Below are positions 14,325-18,233 of a DNA stretch of 18,233 nucleotides, piece by piece. Every line of letters starts with the position of its first letter. Position 1 is the first letter of the stretch. The translations under genes and the position numbers were made by a program. The stretch comes from DYTO01 sp040757795 (GTDB lineage Archaea > Hadarchaeota > Hadarchaeia > Hadarchaeales > Hadarchaeaceae). The stretch is taken from NCBI GenBank assembly GCA_040757795.1, contig JBFLWG010000017.1:1-18233 (forward strand). Reading direction: 5' to 3'. A model generated the notes under the pieces. That model was given only the letters and a program-made list of their open reading frames with translations. It ran no database searches and was not told the DNA's origin.

Positions 14325-15962
14325 ATGCCGACGATAACTGCAAGCTACCAGGACATCTGCAAGCTGCTCGGAAGGAAGATCGAGGTCGAAAAACTTTGCG
14401 AGAGGCTTGCCATGGTGGGGATGGAGACGGAGGCTGAGGGGGATTCACTAAAAATCGAGGTGTTCCACAACAGGCCCGACCTGCTCAGCCCCGAAGGGGT
14501 TGCGCGAGCCCTGAAGGGATTTCTTGAGATTGAGACGGGCCCGCCTCGTTACAGGATTGCCGCGCCGCGAGTGGTTGTGGACGTGGAAGCAAGCGTAAAC
14601 CAAGTAAGGCCTTTCATAGCGGCAGGAGTGGTCAGGGATGTCCAGCTGACGGACGACATCGTGGCGTCGCTGATGCAGATCCAAGAGAAGCTTCACGCCT
14701 CGCTCTGCAGAAACAGGAGGAGGGCTTCCATCGGTGTCTACGACTTGGACAAGGTCGCGCCGCCGATAAGTTACACGACGGTCGCCCCCGACGGGATAAA
14801 GTTCACGCCGCTTGACTTCGGCCACGAGTGCACGCCGGCGCAGGTCCTGATCGAGCACCCGAAGGGGCTGGAGTACTCCTGGCTGCTGAAAGACATTCCG
14901 CGCTACCCGCTGCTGGTGGATTCAAAGGGAGTGGTCCTCTCGATGCCGCCGATAATCAACAGCGAGGACACCAGAGTCACAAGCGGGACTAAAAACCTTT
15001 TCATCGACGTCACGGGGCTGGACGAGAGGGCGGTGGAGCAACCGCTGGCGATAATGATGACGGCTTTGGCGGAGAGGGGGTTCAAGATCGAGCAGGTGGC
15101 CGTGAGGCGCAGGAAGAACATCACAAAAACTCCCGACTTGAATCCCAGAAAGCACAGGCTCAGTATAAGGCAGGCGAACCGGACGATAGGGCTCGGCCTC
15201 GCGTCGAAGGAGATTGCGAGGGTGGCCAAGCGCATGCGTTATGGAGTTGGAGGAGCCAAGGGCGATTCCGTCACTCTACTTGCACCACCTTACAGGACTG
15301 ACATCATGCACGAGATTGACTTGATCGAGGACATCGCGGTGGGCTACGGCTACGACCGCCTTGAGCCGACCTACCCAAAGGTTCTGACGATAGGGGAGAA
15401 GGCGGAGGTTGAGAAGACAAGCAGCGAGGCGAGGCAGGTTCTCACGGGCCTCGGGTTCACTGAGGTCATGAACTACATACTGACCAACCCCAGCAACGAG
15501 ATGGAACTCATGAAGGTCAGGGACGAGGTCGCGGAGATAGCAAACCCCGTCTCGGAGGAGTACACGATTTTGCGCGCCTCGCTGATTCCTTCCTTGCTTG
15601 GCAGCCTGCACCAGAACAGGCGCAACCCTCTCCCGCAGAGGATTTTTGAAGTGGGGGATGTTGTCGTCCTTAACCCAACAGCGGAAACGGGTGCCGTGAA
15701 CGTAAGGCGTGCGGCAGGTGCAATCATAGGCGAGGGCGCTGGCTTCACGGAAATCAAGGGGATTGCAGAGGCACTTCTCAGGGAGCTCGGGTTGAAGTGT
15801 GATGTCAAGGCGGCGTGGAGCGCGAGCTTCCTAGACGGGCGGGCGGTTGAGTTTTATTCTGGAGGCAAAAAAGTTGGCATTGCTGGAGAGATTCACCCGG
15901 AGGTTCTTGTCGGGTTCGAGCTGGAGCACCCGGTCGCGGTTTTTGAGGTCGACGTGGGATAA
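14325..15962 (+). CDS. pheT: Phenylalanine--tRNA ligase beta subunit (archaeal short form)
   Basis: The 545-residue protein is the partner of PheS; in this family it carries the editing B3/4 domain and tRNA-contacting domains. NRPDLLSPEGVAR at 49-61 is the family N-terminal hallmark. The B3/4 domain spans about 95-240 (RRRASIGVYD, FTPLDF), the B5 domain about 265-345 with YRTDIMHEIDLIEDIAVGYG (323-342), and a catalytic-like core runs to the end. There is no N-terminal OB or C-terminal anticodon-binding extension, as expected in archaea. The ATG follows the pheS stop by one base, so the two are translated together. The last 49 bp, coding for FELEHPVAVFEVDVG, are repeated downstream at 16967-17015 and in damaged form near 15997-16029, showing that this 3' end has been a recombination site. 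Confidence 0.96.
   Translation: MPTITASYQDICKLLGRKIEVEKLCERLAMVGMETEAEGDSLKIEVFHNRPDLLSPEGVARALKGFLEIETGPPRYRIAAPRVVVDVEASVNQVRPFIAAGVVRDVQLTDDIVASLMQIQEKLHASLCRNRRRASIGVYDLDKVAPPISYTTVAPDGIKFTPLDFGHECTPAQVLIEHPKGLEYSWLLKDIPRYPLLVDSKGVVLSMPPIINSEDTRVTSGTKNLFIDVTGLDERAVEQPLAIMMTALAERGFKIEQVAVRRRKNITKTPDLNPRKHRLSIRQANRTIGLGLASKEIARVAKRMRYGVGGAKGDSVTLLAPPYRTDIMHEIDLIEDIAVGYGYDRLEPTYPKVLTIGEKAEVEKTSSEARQVLTGLGFTEVMNYILTNPSNEMELMKVRDEVAEIANPVSEEYTILRASLIPSLLGSLHQNRRNPLPQRIFEVGDVVVLNPTAETGAVNVRRAAGAIIGEGAGFTEIKGIAEALLRELGLKCDVKAAWSASFLDGRAVEFYSGGKKVGIAGEIHPEVLVGFELEHPVAVFEVDVG
15914..15962 (+). repeat. pheT 3'-end repeat, copy a (native)
   Basis: The final 49 bp of pheT, including the stop codon. 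It is about 43/49 identical to copy c at 16967-17015; most differences fall at third codon positions. Confidence 0.85.
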
Positions 15963-15990
15963 AAAATGGCTGAACCATCTTTTAACGCAT

Positions 15991-16030
15991 GTCGGGTTCA
16001 AGCTTGAGCACTTGGCCGCTGTTTTCGAGC
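15991..16030 (+). repeat. pheT 3'-end repeat, copy b (degenerate)
   Basis: TGTCGGGTTC is shared with the pheT end, then GAGCACTTGGCCGCTG and GTTTTCGAG follow its sequence with several amino-acid-changing differences (it would read GFKLEHLAAVFEL). At GTTTTCGAG it joins directly to sequence like the cas6 3' end. Confidence 0.75.
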
Positions 16031-16137
16031 TACCTTGAGGGGGGGAAGCGGGAGCTGCTGCAGTTCTGGCGGGACGCAGGTTCGGGGAGTGGAACTCGCG
16101 GGGGTTCGGGTTTATGAACATGGTCGGGAGGGCCTAG
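16031..16137 (+). pseudogene. Remnant of a second cas6 gene (3' end only)
   Basis: 16031-16119 aligns with 17724-17813 of the intact cas6. Shared stretches include TACCT-GAGGGG, GGAGCTG, TTCGGGGAG, GGAACTCGC and GGGTTCGGGTTTATGAAC. The last part still reads in frame as GFGFMNMVGRA and a TAG stop at 16135-16137, a natural-looking Cas6 C-terminus. Small indels break the frame before that. The first 700 bp of cas6 are missing. The join with the pheT-like fragment falls at GTTTTCG, a heptamer that also occurs in the intact cas6 just before this region (17711-17717). That suggests a deletion between short repeats. Confidence 0.7.
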
Positions 16138-16156
16138 GCAGAGCATGTTCCGAAAG

Positions 16157-16165
16157 TTTATTTTA
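16157..16165 (+). promoter_or_regulatory. TATA-like box for the small protein/nucleotidyltransferase pair
   Basis: TTTATTTTA is centred about 33 nt before the ATG at 16194, which favours that codon over the in-frame ATG at 16170, only about 10 nt from the box. Confidence 0.45.
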
Positions 16166-16193
16166 GTTCATGCCGAATATAGGTTGTGGAAAG

Positions 16194-16394
16194 ATGGCAG
16201 CACGAAATTCTAATGTCGGGCGAAAGGCGCTCGAGGAGTTCAGGAGGAAGGTGCGGGAGACTAGGGCTAAGGAGTGGAGAAGGGATGCCATCCGCGCAAG
16301 GCGCTGCACTGGCGAAGAAACATTCGAGCAGGGACTGGACCTGATCAAGTTCGCGGTACGAATGCATGAGGCGAGCAAAAGTGCGGGAAATTGA
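16194..16394 (+). CDS. Small basic helical protein, possible antitoxin partner of the nucleotidyltransferase
   Basis: This is a 66-residue protein from the ATG at 16194 (74 residues if the ATG at 16170 is used; the TATA-like box position favours the shorter one). It is rich in Arg, Lys and Glu and appears almost wholly helical, with KALEEFRRKVRETRAKEWRRD followed by a second segment FEQGLDLIKFAVRMHEA. I recognise no DNA-binding motif. Its end overlaps the start of the nucleotidyltransferase gene by 29 nt, so the two are translated together. Small helical proteins next to lone nucleotidyltransferases often belong to toxin-antitoxin or regulatory pairs; this assignment rests on context alone. 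The pair sits between pheT 3'-end repeats, in a recombined region near CRISPR-Cas genes. Confidence 0.6.
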   Translation: MAARNSNVGRKALEEFRRKVRETRAKEWRRDAIRARRCTGEETFEQGLDLIKFAVRMHEASKSAGN

Positions 16395-16959
16395 TGAGGT
16401 ATTGCGACTGGTGTGCGGGTTCCTCGACAAGGAGAAAATCGATTACGTGATGGTGGGCGGCATGGTGGTGAACTTCCACGGCCTCCCGAGGACGACCATG
16501 GACGTGGACCTGATTTTGCAAATTGAGGAGAAAAACATTTTGAAACTGGTCGAGTTCCTGAAACGAAACGATTTTTTTGCGAGCACCGGCGACCTGAATG
16601 CAGCACTGAGGGAAAAATCACACTGCACAGTCCAGGACAAGAAATCGATGTTCCGGCTGGACATCAAGGGGGTTTACAACGAGATGGATAAGCGGACTTT
16701 CAAAAATAGGAAGTCATTCAGATACAAGGGGACCAAGATTTACATCGCGTCCGCCGAGGACACCATCGCCAACAAGCTGGTGTTCGGGAGCGAGCAGGAC
16801 CTGAAGGACGCGGAGGGGATTTTCATAAGGCAGCTAGGGAAGCTTGACATGAAGTACCTGGAGAGAATCTGCGTGGAGATGGGCGTGGGGAAGGAACTTG
16901 CGGGGCTGAAAAGGGCGGCCAGGGAGGCATCAGGAAGCCGGGGTCGTCGGCGCTTCTGA
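16366..16959 (+). CDS. Lone nucleotidyltransferase, AbiEii/MNT-like (possible type IV toxin component)
   Basis: The 197-residue protein shows the polymerase-beta-like nucleotidyltransferase signature. GG at 31-32 in YVMVGGMVVNFHG is followed by PRTTMDVDLIL with Asp46 and Asp48, and RLDI supplies a third acidic residue, Asp99. All catalytic positions seem present, so it is probably active, transferring a nucleotide or nucleotides to a protein or RNA. The rest (SAEDTIANKLVFGSEQDLKDAEGI) is typical of the AbiEii-like/DUF6036-like group. The start is ATG 16366, overlapping the upstream small gene; GTG 16381 is an alternative. The last 15 residues (REASGSRGRRRF) are low-complexity and lie 7 nt from a pheT-end repeat, so the original C-terminus may have been replaced. 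A defence or stability role is inferred from the context. Confidence 0.82.
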   Translation: MRRAKVREIDEVLRLVCGFLDKEKIDYVMVGGMVVNFHGLPRTTMDVDLILQIEEKNILKLVEFLKRNDFFASTGDLNAALREKSHCTVQDKKSMFRLDIKGVYNEMDKRTFKNRKSFRYKGTKIYIASAEDTIANKLVFGSEQDLKDAEGIFIRQLGKLDMKYLERICVEMGVGKELAGLKRAAREASGSRGRRRF

Positions 16960-16966
16960 GGTTCTG

Positions 16967-17015
16967 GTTCGAGCTTGAGCACCCGGTCGCGGTTTTCGAG
17001 GTTGACCTAGGGTAA
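16967..17015 (+). repeat. pheT 3'-end repeat, copy c
   Basis: Aligned with 15914-15962 without gaps and still reading FELEHPVAVFEVDLG then TAA. Six differences are seen; four are synonymous third-position changes and the other two fall in one codon (Val to Leu). It ends about 33 nt before cas6. Confidence 0.85.
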
Positions 17016-17016
17016 A

Positions 17017-17025
17017 GAATTAAAG
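17017..17025 (+). promoter_or_regulatory. TATA-like box for cas6
   Basis: GAATTAAAG is centred about 28 nt before the ATG at 17049, right after the stop of the third pheT-end copy. The spacing suits a leaderless transcript starting cas6 and probably the next cas gene. Confidence 0.4.
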
Positions 17026-17048
17026 CGCGCCGCCGTCAATGTTGTCTG

Positions 17049-17861
17049 ATGCGGCTTTTGCTCAGACTGCGGGCGGCCAAGGATCAGGCCTACGACATGA
17101 AATACCACCACAAGCTGCAGGGGTTCATTTATGGCCTGCTTGAGGGGACACCCTATGTGAAGTTACACGACAGGCGCGGGTACAAGTTCTTCTGCTTCTC
17201 GAACATCTTCCCGTCCAGGGGGGAGAAGAGGGACCCGTCGGAGGACATGAAGAAGGGCGAAACGAGGAATCTCCTGATATCTTCGCCGGAGGTGGGGCTG
17301 ATCGCGGCCATGAATGATAGGCTAAACCAGATTGGGGAAGAGGGAGCGTTGGTGAACGTCGGGGAGATGTCGTTCGTGCTGGAGTCGGTGCAAGTGGTGG
17401 AGCCGATGATCGGGCAGTCGTGCAGGCTGATAACGGGGACGCCGATAGTGCTGCGAATTCCCCGAAAGAGGTATGAGGAGTACGGGATCGAGCCGCCGAA
17501 GGATTACGAATATGTTTACTGGAGGCCGGGGCATCCGTTTGAGCCCTTCGTGAAGCAGCTGGAGGATAACCTTTTCAAGAAGTACAGGGAGTTCTACGGG
17601 AAAGGGATGGAGGAGTCCTCGGTGTTCGAGCAGTTCGAGTTCAGGAGGGAGGTGCCCGCCCGCGTCGTGCTGAAGGAGGGGGAGGTGACGTACATCGGCT
17701 CTCTCTGGGAGTTTTCGTTCGGGTACCTAGAGGGGAAGTTGCAGGAGCTGGTGGGGTTCGGGCTGGACGCGGGGTTCGGGGAGCTGAACTCGCTGGGGTT
17801 CGGGTTTATGAACGCGACAAGGCAAACAGACGGGGGCAGAGAACTTGGAAAACTTGGTTAA
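17049..17861 (+). CDS. cas6: CRISPR-associated endoribonuclease Cas6
   Basis: The 270-residue protein is a Cas6-family RAMP nuclease that would cut pre-crRNA in repeats to give crRNAs. It shows the N-terminal ferredoxin-like start MRLLLRLRA, then YHHKLQGFIYGLL and YVKLHDRRGYKFFCFSNIFP with His40 as a candidate catalytic residue (His20/21 are others). The Gly-rich RNA-binding loop GFGLDAGFGELNSLGFGFM is near 236-254. The family length is typical (about 240-280). The final 16 residues (NATRQTDGGRELGKLG) differ from the expected short Cas6 ending and from the ending kept in the remnant at 16031-16137, so the 3' end is probably a recombination junction. The ATG is supported by a TATA-like box. 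The next gene overlaps its end, which suggests one cas operon. Confidence 0.9.
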   Translation: MRLLLRLRAAKDQAYDMKYHHKLQGFIYGLLEGTPYVKLHDRRGYKFFCFSNIFPSRGEKRDPSEDMKKGETRNLLISSPEVGLIAAMNDRLNQIGEEGALVNVGEMSFVLESVQVVEPMIGQSCRLITGTPIVLRIPRKRYEEYGIEPPKDYEYVYWRPGHPFEPFVKQLEDNLFKKYREFYGKGMEESSVFEQFEFRREVPARVVLKEGEVTYIGSLWEFSFGYLEGKLQELVGFGLDAGFGELNSLGFGFMNATRQTDGGRELGKLG

Positions 17862-18233
17862 AGAGAGGGTATCTGTCGAACTAATTAGAACGGGCGACCC
17901 GTGGATAGATTGTGGGATAATTGCTTTGTCTCAAGCCCCAAGTTCTAATAGAATAAAGACCAATAAAATAAAAGTAACATTGGCTGGTCCGGATAAACTG
18001 GTGATATCTGGAGAGAGTTATAAAGAAATTGAGGATTTTTTCAAAGGAATATTTGACCAAATCAAGTCAAATCAATATGTGGAACGAACACGCAATAAAG
18101 TATGTATTTATGATGAGAAAAAAGATAAATTCAAAGTAGTCCCTAAGATTAACCTGGTTGGTGTGGTCGGGTTTCTTTTCAGTGGTGGTGATCTTAAACC
18201 AAAATATGAGAAGAAATCTCTGACAAATAAATT
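17845..18233 (+). CDS. Probable Cas8-type large subunit of a type I CRISPR system, partial (N-terminus)
   Basis: An open frame runs from the end of cas6 to the right edge, about 129 codons. No ATG starts it; TTG at 17845 or 17854 are candidates, overlapping the last codons of cas6. The reading begins with LENLVKERVSVELIRTGDPW and continues IDCGIIALSQ. The pattern TGdPwvDxGiaaL near the N-terminus is familiar from Cas8 large subunits (Cas8a/Cst1/Csx13-like groups), and PKINLVGVVGFLFSGGDLKP would suit the following part. I infer Cas8 from this motif and the position after cas6. The DNA is clearly AT-richer than cas6 and everything before it back to 9245, so the junction may mark a different origin. 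The subtype cannot be told from the fragment. Confidence 0.62.
   Translation, partial: MENLVKERVSVELIRTGDPWIDCGIIALSQAPSSNRIKTNKIKVTLAGPDKLVISGESYKEIEDFFKGIFDQIKSNQYVERTRNKVCIYDEKKDKFKVVPKINLVGVVGFLFSGGDLKPKYEKKSLTNK

Noticed and set aside
9892..15962. Long open frames antisense or out of frame to mat, moeA, pheS and pheT
   Set aside because: They are shadows produced by GC-rich codon bias; none has a recognisable domain.
15963..17048. A CRISPR array next to cas6
   Set aside because: The repeats here are two or three copies of coding 3' ends with unequal spacing; no short regularly spaced repeats are visible.
15963..18233. An integrase or transposase explaining the repeats at the pheT end
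   Set aside because: No recombinase-like motif was found in any frame of this interval; if one exists it lies outside the window.

Overview
The window reads as part of an archaeal chromosome, from an organism I cannot name. The grounds are an archaeal-type S-adenosylmethionine synthetase, an archaeal PheS (class II core with a long winged-helix N-terminus), a short archaeal PheT, a XRE-HTH/CBS regulator, and repeated TATA-like boxes about 25-32 nt before start codons, the pattern expected for leaderless archaeal mRNAs. A DPANN or euryarchaeal-like lineage is possible but not shown.

Left half (1-9220), surface-protein region. Three minus-strand genes lie in a row: a 1110-residue secreted protein with an HEYGH zinc-peptidase motif (6557-3225), a four-helix membrane protein (3147-2698), and a very large secreted multidomain protein starting with GTG at 2701 and running off the left edge. 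The two secreted proteins share C-terminal modules: an unfamiliar beta-rich module with a WEGHGES motif, Pro/Gly linkers and a PPC-like end. One 177-bp stretch is almost identical between them. Divergent from the peptidase gene is a small anchored protein (6841-7428). The peptidase N-terminus, its promoter and the divergent small gene occur again at 7465-8939, with the peptidase copy cut to 241 residues. A chimeric remnant of the surface-protein modules (8939-9220) lies next to it. The locus is shaped by duplication, gene conversion and domain shuffling.

Middle (9245-15962), housekeeping genes. XRE-CBS regulator (minus) and divergent mat; moeA; a minus-strand tRNA-like gene with an abnormal middle, plus a 20-bp repeat that looks like part of a second tRNA half; then pheS and pheT, one base apart.

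Right end (15914-18233), accessory region. The 3' end of pheT occurs three times. The second copy is fused to a remnant of the cas6 3' end; then come a small helical protein and a nucleotidyltransferase (toxin-antitoxin-like), the third pheT 3'-end copy, an intact cas6, and the AT-rich start of a probable Cas8-type large subunit cut by the window edge. No CRISPR array is in the window. The best explanation is repeated recombination or insertion at the 3' end of pheT that brought in the CRISPR-Cas genes.

All identifications come from reading motifs and translated sequence by eye. No database search or computed statistic supports them.
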